In this document: positions 1 through 10,700 of the stretch, in pieces | Numbering within the stretch: the first letter of the stretch is position 1 | Layout of the letters: each line of letters begins with the position of its first letter | Source of the DNA: Ichthyophis bannanicus | Taxonomy: Eukaryota > Chordata > Amphibia > Gymnophiona > Ichthyophiidae | Length of the DNA: 64,000 nucleotides | Direction of reading: 5' to 3' | NCBI GenBank assembly: GCA_033557465.1 | Contig: CM066031.1 | Span: forward strand, 172,391,043-172,455,042 | Made by a program: the position numbers and the translations under genes | Notes under the pieces: generated by a model | What the model saw: only the letters and a program-made list of their open reading frames with translations | Databases searched by the model: none | Told to the model about the DNA's origin: nothing

Positions 1-89
1 CCACTTTTCTTAAAGCGTGGAATACATCTGGTCTGGGCTTTTAAGATTGTATTTTTAAACAACACCCATGCTTGATGTAAATCTTTAAC

Positions 90-600
90 CTTTGCAGCTG
101 CTCCTTTTAGTTTTTGTTAACTATTTTCCTCACTTTATCATAGTCTCCCTTTTGAAAGTTAAAAGGTAGTACTGTGGATTTCCTTGCCGTCCTTCCTCCA
201 TTTATTAAATCAAACATGATCATGCTATGATCATTATTACCAACTGGCCCCAAAACCCTTATCTCTTGCACCAGATCCTGTGTTCTACTAAGGACTAAGT
301 CCAACATAGCTTCCCCTCTTTTTGCTTCATCAACTAGCTGCTCCAAAAAAACAGTCATTTATTTCATCTAGAAACTTTATCTCTCTAGCATGTCCTGCTA
401 TGACATTGATCGAGTTGATACCGGGGTAATTGAAATCACCCATTTTTACTGTGTTGTAACTTTTGTTAGCTTCCCTTATTTCTTTCAGCATTTCATCATC
501 ATCAGAAAGAAAAAGGTGCCTAAACACCTTAAGAAAAGTAGGGGGTAAAAAAGGGGTGAGGTCATACCTTCCCCCCCTCCCCCAGATCCTATGTAGGTAG
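90..600 (-). mobile_element. CR1-group LINE, endonuclease fragment
   Basis: Read on the minus strand, this codes the end of an apurinic-type endonuclease. GDFNYPGINS (about 470-430) and NDHSM (about 235) are the catalytic Asp-Asn and Asp-His motifs. A frame change near 340 splits it (LDEINDCFFGAAS, then LVDEAKRGEAMLDLVL). It is decayed, with no reverse transcriptase attached. Confidence 0.7.
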
Positions 601-859
601 AAAGTCACCCGTTCTGCTTCAGTGTCACTACTCCTATAAAGAGAACCTGCCTCAGGGCCACTTACCCTCAGAATAGGTGCCTACCCCATAGACTCAGCAT
701 CTCCCCAGACTACTGCTGGTCTAGAACGTACTCATTTTCTGACTCCCCTCAGAAACAGAGACAGGAATTAGTCAAATGTAAACCTCCCTCTTCAACCTGA
801 AGGATCGTTAAGTATATAACATAGAATGGGGGGGGGGACAGCTAATTTGGAACAGAATT

Positions 860-1860
860 AACATATCCAATAAAAAACATTATCAAGGAGAGGCAGCAGT
901 GTCCATAGATTTATGTTGGGCATCATCAGTATCATCTTCTGATTGCCTCCTTGACCTGGGAATGTTTTGTCACTTTGGTGTTGATACTTCCCAGTCTGGT
1001 ACAGCACTCCTTAGACATGAGCTCTGGCTTCCCTCATTTTGAACAGAGTCCAGGAAATTCATCTAAGCTGAGAGTTTGGAAATTCTATGCTCTGTGTTGT
1101 TCCACTCAAAGATAAGGCCAAATGGAAACCCCCATCTGCACCTAATGGATTTACTTTGTAAGAACTGCTTGAGGGGTTTAAAGCTTCGTCTCCTCTCCAA
1201 GATGTATTGGGATAAATCCTGGTATATTTGAATCTCTTGATCATGAAGCAAATCGCTTGCTTGCTGTGCAGACTCTTCATGAGAGCAACTTTATCCTCAA
1301 AGTCAAAGAAACATGCAATTATTGGATGAGGTCTAGTATCCCCTCCAGCGTGGGATCCACCGCCCCAATGTGCCTGCTCCAGTTTAACTGGGTTAGCCCT
1401 CTCTGGGATGCAAAAGGAGAAGAGGTCTTCTACCAACTGTGTGGTGTTCTCCTGCCCACCACAGGCCAGTGATACAAATGTTGTTTCTGCGCTATTTTCA
1501 AGGTCGTCATGACACTCTTTAAGATTATGGGCTAGATGATCCAGCTTCTGGATTTGAGATTGGAAGAGCGCGGTAGCGTCGATTTGTTCTCCAATATTTA
1601 TTTCATTCTGCGTCATCCGGTCCTCCAACCCTTTCATCTCAGAGCAGAGATCAGATATTGCCTTGGAGAAACCTAAGCGGAATGACTGGAGCTCTTGAAG
1701 AATTTCTAGAAGGTCTGCTTTAGTGGCAGGTAGTGTTGTCGACATATCCGAATTAGAGATCTGACTGGGAGGAGACGCTATGTCTTTAGCAGGGACTTTG
1801 ACCTCATGCCTCATGACGTTCAGCTTTTTGTGAGAACTTGGAAAGGGCATTAGTATATGT
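860..1860 (-). mobile_element. LINE-1 (L1) remnant containing ORF1p
   Basis: A 263-codon frame (1850-1059) codes an L1 ORF1p-like protein: a heptad-rich coiled coil (about residues 45-120), then an RRM-like part (VEDLFSFCIPERANPVKLEQ) and RPHPIIACFFDFEDKV. Near 1230 the reading switches to another frame (IQIYQDLSQYILERRRSFKPL, to about 1080), the C-terminal domain, so one indel breaks the ORF. Sequence down to about 860 may be the ORF1-ORF2 gap. No L1 ORF2 is recognised. Confidence 0.72.
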
Positions 1861-2650
1861 ATTCTTGGAAACCATATTCATCTGGTTATCCCCCCTACTG
1901 CAGTGAAGTGGCACATATATTATAAAGGATGAAGTGTGTCACTGTCCCTGAAGTAAAATCAGAGTCCTGAGAGAGTAGATTGTGAGATGCACTTCCAGTT
2001 GTGATCAGCAGATAGAGCTCCAACTTTAAGCTTGTATGTAATCCCTGTCTGTTAGTGCGATGTGTGATCCTACAGGCAGAGAGAGGAGAGCTTCTATTCT
2101 TAACCACCTGCAATGGGATGTCTGGCGGTGGAAATGGCACATTACCCCACAGAAGACAAAGCGAAAGGCTCCAAAGCTGTCTCAGTTTGCTGTTGCTAGC
2201 GGTGGCTTAAAATTGGCTTGGCCCGCGGTCCTGGAAGTATTCAATTTCCTGCTCAGAGAAAGTCTCTTCTGAGTTTCACTGTGCGCTCTTGTTTGTCAGC
2301 TTGCGTTCCAGCATCAGGGCCGGTCCATCCATTGTGCAAGAATGTTGCTCGCACAGGGCCCCGCGCCAGCAACATCTTGCACATGCTGTTCGGCTCCCGG
2401 CACACCCCGGCTCACCTCCCTACATTACAACACAGCTGCCGAAGTGAAGAAAAACAGCGCTATTCACTTCGGTGGCTGTAGGGTGGTATTTCTGAGCCTG
2501 CCAAGAGCCACTGTAGGAAGGTGAGCCGGGGCCTCTAAAGCCAGTCGTGGGGCTCTTCGAGGGGGGGGGGGGGCTAGGGCTCAAAATGGGCTAAGATTGG
2601 ATATGGTCTAAGTGTGTGGGGGGGGGGGGCCCTAAGATTGGAAATAGGGC

Positions 2651-2742
2651 TAAGTGACTTGCCCAAGGCATGCTAGTGGGAATTGAACCCTGATTGTTCA
2701 GTTACCAAGGCAGTGCTCTAACCACTAAGCTACTCCTCCACA
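2651..2742 (-). mobile_element. tRNA-derived SINE (family B) head
   Basis: On the minus strand it reads as a tRNA-like head with an A box around TAGCTTAGTGGTTAG and a B box GGGTTCAATTCCC. Related heads occur at 8260-8345, 28330-28436 and 60288-60350. It is not a functional tRNA: no cloverleaf closes with an acceptor stem. Confidence 0.65.
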
Positions 2743-2744
2743 GT

Positions 2745-3650
2745 TTGTGCATATAGTCATGCAAATTTAATTGTGTATCCAACCATACTCCCAGATCTCT
2801 CACTACATAACTCAGCTCCAAGGAAAAAGATCCAGTTAGAGGGTTTGAAATATTTGAAGACAAATACAACATTTCTGTCTTCATGTTTAATTTTAATCTA
2901 TTCTGAGACATCCACAATTTAACAAAATTCCACATACTTTAAGGAATCATCCAATGACATAGAGACAGAAACAATGAAATGTATGTCATCCGCATACACT
3001 CGAAAGTTAACATCAAGACTTTCAAAAATTCTTTGAATAGGAGCAATGTAAAGATTAACAATATAGCCAAGAGCACAGAGCCTTGCGGCAGCCCTGCCTC
3101 AATACTTGATGGATGATACTTGACCCAGTGATCGAAGTTGAATAAATCTATCCTGTAATAAAAGATGTGAACCAAGAAAGTACTTTACCTTGTATCTCCA
3201 TCTCACCGAGCCTAGTTAAAAGTAAGGAATGGTCCAAGGTGTCAAACGCGGCAGATACATCAAGCAACACTAATAAAAATGATCTACCCTGATCAAAGCC
3301 AGCAAGAAACTCTTCAGTGAGGGTCGGTAATAGTGTTTCAGTCCCATGATTGGGGCAAAATCCAAACTGTGACTCCAATAACAAATTATGCTTATCAATA
3401 AAGCTCTGCAATTGTGAAAGCGCCGATTTCTTTAAAATCTTAGCTAAACATGAACGAGAAGAAATAGGACGATAACTCAAAGGGTCTGATGTAGCCATAG
3501 ACGATCCTTTAAGCAAAGTTAAAACTGAAGTCTTCTTTAGCACACGAGGAACCATTCCCTGAAAAAAGGAACCATTAGCTATAGCAGTAATGGAATGCCC
3601 AATCGATTCTTTCAACTTCTTAAACAACTGAATCACACAACCATCAATTA
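2745..3650 (-). mobile_element. L2-group LINE reverse transcriptase fragment
   Basis: The minus strand codes reverse transcriptase blocks in order: SYRPIS (about 3470), FGFCPNHGTETLL (about 3350), LLDVSAAFDTLDHSLLL (about 3250), LPQGSV (about 3080) and LGVWLD (about 2780). Frames change near 3160 and 2935, and stops occur, so it is a pseudogene. The palm YxDD motif is degraded. The clade within the Jockey/L2/CR1 assemblage is not certain. Confidence 0.7.
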
Positions 3651-4124
3651 TTATTTCTCAAGATATTGTACACAGCATGCCTAGAATGCAAGGGTGCCAA
3701 TAATGTTGACCACAATTGTATCTGTACTTCTGTCTAAAGATGCTGTGTCGTATAAGAACGCTGGCGCTGGTCTTGAGAGACTTGAGAACATGAGACCAGC
3801 ACAAGGAAAAAAATAGGGGAGGGGCGGCACAAGGAGGTAACAGGCTCCTAAGGTTTTGGGCTAGCTCTTAAAGCCACAGAAAATGTTTCAAGGCCTGTCT
3901 TATGGCATCATGGTAAATTTAAATTGTGACTCCATACGATCCCTCACTGTGTGCTTACTAATTTTTACCACTTACACCCATCAAGGCTAAGCTCAATTCT
4001 TTTCTTCCCCAGAAGAAGCTCCTTCAAGGAATAACAAGGGGAGAAAAGAGGTGGGAGTAAGAGACAGTATTAATTTCTTTCTGTGTGGAAAGAGTTTTAA
4101 TATTTGTTAGGGGGTGTTTATCCA

Positions 4125-5310
4125 TGTTACTACTAACTATTACTACTTATCATTTGTATAGCGCTACAAGGCTACATAGTGCTGTACAGAGACATGTAAG
4201 AGACAATCTCTTCTCCTAAGAGCTTACAGTCTAGTCAAGACAGACAACACAAGTGGGGTCTAAGATATATCTTGGAGAATGGTAAGGAAACACATACAGT
4301 AGGAGGTGAACAGGAGACTAGGGGGATCAGGATCTAAAAGCAGTCTCAATAGAAGTGAGTTTTTAGCCTGGATTTGGACAGAGCCAGAGATAGAGCCTGA
4401 CGTACTGACTCGGGTAGTTTGTTCCAGGCATAAGGGGCAGCAAGGTAGAAAGACTGAAGTCTGGAGTTGGCAGTGGAAGAGAAGGGCACAGATAGAAGGG
4501 GTCTGCCAGAAGACTGGAGTGCCCAAGGAAGGGTGTAGGGAGAGCTAAGAGAGGAAAGATAGTGAGCAGCAGCCGAATGAAGGCACATAGGTCAGTAGTA
4601 GAAGTTTGAACTGGATGCAGAAATGGATAGGGAACCAATGAAGTGACTTGAGAACAAGGTGACATAAGCATAGTGACACTGGCGGAAGATTAGCCGCGCA
4701 GCTGAGTTTTGAACAGATTGAACTGGGGAGAGATATTTCAGAGGAAGACCAGCGAAGAGGAGGCTGCAATAGTCTAGGCAGGAGGTGACTAGAGAATGGA
4801 TAAGTGACTTAGTAGTGTGCTCAGAAAGGAAGGGGCGAATTTTGCCAGTGTTATGAAGAAGCGACAGGTTTAAGCTATCTGTTGGATGTGTGTAGAGAAG
4901 GAGAGGGAAGAGTCAAAAATGACCCAAGGTTGTGAGCCGGGGAAACAGGAAGGAGTAGAGTGTTATCCACAGAAATAGAGAAAGGAGGAAGGGGGAGGTG
5001 GGCTTAGAGGGAAAGATAAGGAGCTCAGTTTTGGCCATGTTCAGTTTCAGATGGCGATGAGACATCCAGGCACTAATGTCAGACAAGCAGGCAGAGATCC
5101 GGGCCTGGATTCCTGGAGAGATTTAAGGTGCAGAGAGGGAGATCTGGGACTCATCAGCAGAGAGTTGGTTCTGAAAACCATGGGAGGAGATGAGTTCCTC
5201 AAGGGACTGAGTGTAGAGAGAGAAAAGGAGAAGTCCCAAGACAGAGCCCTGGGCTACACTGACTGAAAGCGGGATAGCAGTAGAGGATGATCCAACAGAA
5301 CATACACTAT
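4125..5310 (-). mobile_element. L2 LINE 3' part and 3' UTR
   Basis: The minus strand codes the L2 C-terminal region: SISVDNTLLPVSP (about 4960), then LHWFPIHFCIQFKLLL (about 4620) and MPGTNYPSQYVRL (about 4420), split by frameshifts. It ends in the UTR phrase tactacttatcatttgtatag at 4142, also seen at 40508 and, inverted, near 28080. Heavily decayed. Confidence 0.68.
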
Positions 5311-5850
5311 TACCAACAAGGTATTTGACAAGAGGATGGAGAGAGTGTTCAAGAACATATTAGGAAGATAGGATACTGTTATACTTGGTTTCCAAGAAAG
5401 ATAAGGTATTTCTTAAGAATGGCTTGTAAACCTTGCTATGGTTGCTATTAAAAGTAATATATGTATCCAATTAGATATCATTGAATTTATTTCTAAGTGG
5501 TTGTAACCTTTTGTAAAACCTCCTTTTTTTTTATTAAATAAATAGATTTTGTTTGCTGATCACATTAAACCTTACTACTGCTACTGTTTACAAACCTTAG
5601 ACTATCACAGCCTGTTCATATTTACTACACAGTAAATACTTAGTTTTATTCCAGCTATGCATTTGCCCCTCCACTGCAACTTTTTACAACATTCAATTTG
5701 AGAAGAGTTCACAAAGAAGTTTTGGAAAAAAGGGTGGTGAAGAGTAGCTATCATTAATAGTAATGAGGGAGGGGGTGACAATCTATAGGTTGCAGTGGGC
5801 GGGGATGCCAGAAACCCTAGCACCGGCTCTGCTCTTTCTCTCCCTTCCCT
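5310..5850. other. No gene recognised; AT-rich spacer
   Basis: AT-rich sequence with a poly-T run near 5525. No coding or repeat assignment can be supported. Confidence 0.5.
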
Positions 5851-6315
5851 CAGGGCCGGCCCAAGGAGTTTTGCTGCCCTAGGCAGAAGCCCTGTCTGTG
5901 CCACCCCCCCCCTCCCGTGTGCCGTGCTGCCCTCCCCCCCCCCCCATGCTGAGCTGCACAACTCTCAACCCTCCCCTGCTGAGCTGCCCACTGTCCCTTG
6001 CTGCCACAGATTCTATGGCAGGTTGGCTCGGCGGCAGCGACAGGCCATCTGCTACGGCACACATGGCCTGCCATTTCTGACTCCCTTCCGACAAACTTCA
6101 GGGGATCAGAAGCGGCAGACCATATATGCTGAGGTACATGGCTTGCCACGGAACCTAGTCACCCTTGACACTGGAATCAGCGACAGCAGGGAGCGGTGGC
6201 ACAGCTCGCACACGGGGGGAGGGGGGACGACGACAGCAGGCTACATGGCTGCCATGCCGCCCATTGAGGTCCGCCACCATAGGTGGTTGCGTAGCCTATC
6301 TAGTGGACAGGGCTG
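5851..6315. mobile_element. hAT-like MITE, GC-rich
   Basis: Begins CAGGGCCGGCCCAAGG, like the terminus of the 44.6 kb element (CAGGGCCGTACCGAG). The interior is CG-rich, with (C)n tracts at 5905-5945 and inverted pieces such as tctgctacggcacacatggc. It codes no transposase. Long open frames across it come from GC richness. Confidence 0.45.
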
Positions 6316-6329
6316 GCCTGCTTTCCCTC

Positions 6330-7500
6330 CTTCTCATTCCACTTTCTTGCCCTGTGTCTTTTCTTGCCCTCCTTAAAGAACTTGTAGACATTGTTAGTGC
6401 AGCATTCTTGAAGCAGGGAGTCGCCGCATTCCCTCAGTCCTGCATCATCAAGAGCAGGGAGCATGACCTTTCACTGTGTCTTTTGCTACTTTCCTATTAG
6501 AGGGAAGGAGGAGAAGGATCTCAACAGCAGGAAATCTAAGCAGAGAGTGATCAAGCGGGAAGGATCACTAACACTGAGGTTGGGCTGTTCACAATCTGCC
6601 GACTGGAATCATCAAACTGCAGCAGGGAGGGAGGGAGAGAAAGAGGATGAATGGAGTACATGGGTAGAGATCCCCCCTCAAAAAACTTGTCCTGGGGCCA
6701 GATTTGATCTGGGGACAAGAAAATGATGGCAAGTCAGAAAAACATGTTCAAGAGCCGCATCCATAGTTTGGGACCTCTGCTTTAACGTGAACATTTCAGT
6801 TTGTGTTATAGACTTTTATAGTAGTTAATCCGTCTTTATTATTAAGGAAAGATGAATAATCAAGTGAATAAATGGAAATGCGCAACCACATACAGAAGCC
6901 CATCCAGCCTGCCCAGTTTGCTTCCTGGTGCAATGTGACTGACCCCACTTCGGCTTTCCCTTCACTTTTTTGTAGTTAGGAATCCTCTATGCTTATTCAG
7001 TGCTCTCTGAATTGCTACTATTTCTCTTTCCATCACCTCCACCTGGAGGCCATGGCCCTCATCCCCCACCCTTTCACAAACCTTTGAAAATTTAGCCCAC
7101 AGTGACCTGCACAAAGTGCCACAGAATCAGTAGGAGAGACAGGGCTAGAATAAGGCGATGCAGTGACTTACCCAATGCAACCAAATTAGTGGGAGTGAGA
7201 GGGACAGAGCTGGGGGGGAGGGGGGCAGGGGGCATACAGTGATTTGCTGAAGACTATGTCGAAAGCTGGCAGTAGACGAGATTTAAAATATCATCGTAGT
7301 TGACCTCCTGACTCAGTAAGTCAATGTTTCAACCACAGCAGTAAGCTTTGGCCTCCTAAACATCGATCATTTCTAATCTTTCCCTTTGCCTGATAAAACT
7401 GCACATCGCAGCCTTCAGGGGACCTGTGACAGCCTGGAAAACAAAGTTAATCCTTCACTAGGATAAAGAAGAAGTCATATTTAGGAAAGACATCAGAAGC
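6330..7500. other. Upstream flank of the chemerin-like gene
   Basis: No other gene recognised. A short CR1-like stretch may lie near 6890-7080. A possible HNF1 half site (GTTAAT at 7446) lies about 90 bp before the start codon, which would suit a liver-expressed gene but is weak. No clear TATA box or CpG island is seen. Confidence 0.35.
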
Positions 7501-7534
7501 ATTGCGATAGTTTCAGCTTTGTTGAGGAAGTGAG

Positions 7535-7735
7535 ATGATGAAGGTGGTGTTCCTTGCTGCGTGCCTTACCTGGGCCGTAAGCTGTGCTACAGACCCAAGC
7601 ACAGGTGCACGAATCGAACTCGACCAGGTCTATGAACTGAAGGACAAGACGGTGGCCCTTGCTGTCGCTGATTATAACAAGAAAATAAAACACTTTGCTT
7701 ACAAAGAATGGGTCATCCTGAATACAACTGGAACT
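7535..7735 (+). CDS. RARRES2: RARRES2-like coding exon 1 (signal peptide and first helix)
   Basis: Codes residues 1-67 and ends at ACT before the donor gtatgt at 7736. There are tandem ATGs at 7535 and 7538; the first is taken. Residues 3-17 are hydrophobic ([14 protein letters not shown]), a signal peptide probably cut near Cys17 or Ala18. Residues 40-58 (from VALAVADYN to FAYKEW) resemble the chemerin first helix. There is an N-x-T sequon at Asn63. A possible acceptor (tttcag, 7511-7516) means a noncoding 5' exon may lie upstream. The frame stays open past the donor to about 7806, but that tail is intron. Confidence 0.82.
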
Positions 7736-10700
7736 GTATGTATAGGGGCAGAGGCCTCGATTTTCATCTGTTTCTTTCACGCTATAAGAAAACATAAAGA
7801 CTTGTAAGGAAAGGTCTCAGTGAGTGCTCTAACCCAGAATGTTCTATCTATTTTATTTAGCTTTTTAGTAGTAGTTCAAGGTGAGCTACAATCAGTTTTA
7901 TTTTTCAAAGTGCTCTCAAGTCAATGCTGACTCCTTGCTACCCAATAGTCTCTGGGTTTTCCTGGTAAGGTATGATCAGAAGTAGATTTCCAGGCCTTTT
8001 CTTCAGAGGCAATTTATTTATTTATATAGCTAGGCTTATATGCTGCTTTTCTACAAGTCAAAGTGGTGCACATTCAAGTACTGTATATTTATATATTTCC
8101 CTTAAGGGCTCATAATCTATGTTTTTGTACCTGAGGGAGGTGACTTGCCCAATGCCACAAGGAGCAGTCTAAGGTTGCTGTCATCTAGCAACACTCAAAC
8201 TCCTGGCCTTCTGATGTGAGGTAATTTGCCCCAACCACTAGGCCACCCCTAGTGACTCACTCAAGCTCACAAGGGATGTTAGTGGGAATTGAACACAGAT
8301 CTCTTTGCTACTAGGCTGTTGCTCTGACCACTAGGCTATTCCTCCACTCCGAGTACAGTAGGCAGTCCCACAACCAGCCATAAAACTATTCTTCTATGGA
8401 TTAAGCTGTGGTAGCTTTATCATCTTTCCTCAGCTGTAATTATTTCTCAGCCTGTCGCATTTTTTTTCTCTACCCCAGCCCCATGTTGCAGCCTCTGTTG
8501 GCCAATGACAAACACTGAGCGGGCACCTGGTAGAAAGCATCTTTCCAGCCCTCAGGTGGGCAAGAGCCCTCTGAACTATCTAGGCATGCTCTTTGAGGAG
8601 AAGGCCACGACAAACATCTTGGAGGGGGAGAAAATAGTGCCAGAGATGGAGCTAGGGGCCTAGGCCCTCTCTGAGTTTACTAGACCCGTCCAAACTCTCC
8701 CAACTCTAGGTCTGTGGAAATGGAAAAACAAAGAATAGCTCAGGCCGCTGGCCTCCCCTCTTCTCACTTGCAGCACACTCTCTAAGTGGAAAAGTGCAGA
8801 AAGAAAAGGGGAGAATGAGGTTCAGAAGCTTATTCTCACTCCATTTGTTTGGGTGACGCCTGCCCACTTCTGCTGTGGGCCTGAGCAGGGCAGAAAAGAT
8901 AGTAGAGAAGGAGAGGGAGACAGACTAGGAGGAAAGAGACAGATCAAGGGGGAGCTAGGGAGAGGCAGGCAAAGAAGTTCAGGCAGGAAGTTACAGAGGG
9001 GAACAGGGGGTGGAAGTCTATGAAGAAGTAAACTGGCTGATTTGAAGTGTGCAGTAAGTCAATGATAGGCATGTCGTGACTGTGGTAAATTTTATGCTAA
9101 CGTTGATATTCAAAGGCACTTATCAAGATATTGGCAGCTGAAAATTATTACAGACCATCCTAGCACTGTCCGGATAGTGTTGGGGTGGAGCGAGGGCAGA
9201 GTGCCTGTGCTCCACATTGCTCTACAGAGAGTGACAATATTCAGCTCGCTATCCGGATATTTAGCCAGGTAAATTGAGGGCAGCAAAACATCTATTCAGT
9301 CTGGATAGCTGTCCAGATAGTGGCCTCAATGTCGCTGCTATCTCAGTAGAGGCGGTGCTGACTACTCTATACATATATTCAGTGCCGCTGCTTCTATGGG
9401 CTGAATATCGCTGCTAACTGGATAGCACCATGGTTGGCAGCAAAACTAGATTCAGTGCTAGATGCTGGATAGGCTTTGGCACTGAATATCTGTTTTCATT
9501 TTTCTCTGCAGCATTCAGGCGTTTGAGTGACACTGACTGCCGTGGGCTGAATATCGATCCCATAGAAACATAGAAAACGATGGCAAATAAAGACTCTATG
9601 GCCCATCCAGTATGCTCTGTTCAGGCATTTTCCTACGCCTGTTTAGAATCTAGCTTGTTATTTATTGTTCTGTCTTTATATTTTTTTCTTAGTGTGTGTG
9701 TTCTATCTTCTGTCTGTCCTTTACCCAACTCTCCTATTCTCTCCAGTGTGGTGTCTCCCTTCTCAACACTTTAACTAGTGCTATCTGACTGCACATTTAG
9801 GAGTGCTTTTTCTTTCCTTTTTTCCTTCTCCTATTCCTCTTCAAGGCCTGTCTTGTAGATATTTACAGTCTTAAATTTTTTTTATCTTGCCTGAGTTTTA
9901 CTAGGGCACTTCCTGTAGAATCTGCCTGCTTCCACTTACTTGCCTTCAGCACTTGCCCCACCCCTCCCCCTGCTTGGGCTTTATTCAGAAGCTTTCCTCT
10001 CTGAACACATGAGCTGCTGATCCTCCATTTTTGGTGGCTCCTGCTTAGGAGAGCACCCTCATTGCAAGCTACTGCTGACTTTGAATGCTGTGTTCAGGCA
10101 TTTTCCTCTGCCTGTTTAGAATCTAGCTGGTTATTTATTGTTCTGTCTATATTTCTGTTTTGTCAGCGTGTGCCCTATCTTCTATCTGTCCTTTACCAAG
10201 CTCTCCTGTTCTCTGCAGTGCTCTGTCTCCCTTCTTGACACTTTATTACCCATATAGCCTTCCTCTGCTCATTGACACAATTACTCAGATGCACCTGAAG
10301 CCACCAGAACATCCTCCTCCCTCTCCACCTGTATCTCCTCTGTTTCGCATTCTCTCCTCTTCTCCCTTTCCTATGGCTCCACATCACTTTGTGTTCTTGA
10401 TGTTAACTCTCCCTAATCTTTTCTCCTCATTCCCACAATTCCATGGCCCTACATCTGATTATTTATTATTATTATTATTTATTTAGTATACATTTGTATA
10501 CCACTACTTCCAGCAATCAGTAGCAGTTTGATTACAGATTGGAAATTGTCAAATCATGACAGGAAATTTTTGAGGTATAAACACATTGATTAGACAGGAA
10601 AGCACAGCACACAGAGAACTATTTTACAGGGAACATGGGCTATGGAGGGTTAAGTGGCTTGCCCAAGACCACAAGGAGCAACTGTGGGACTAGAAACCCC

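Noticed and set aside
5795..6376. 193-codon + frame
   Set aside because: Low-complexity Pro/Ser-rich reading of a GC-rich MITE; no domain, no splice support.
7736..7806. Read-through end of chemerin exon 1
   Set aside because: A strong donor (gtatgt) follows Thr67, and the downstream exon in the same phase carries the conserved fold.
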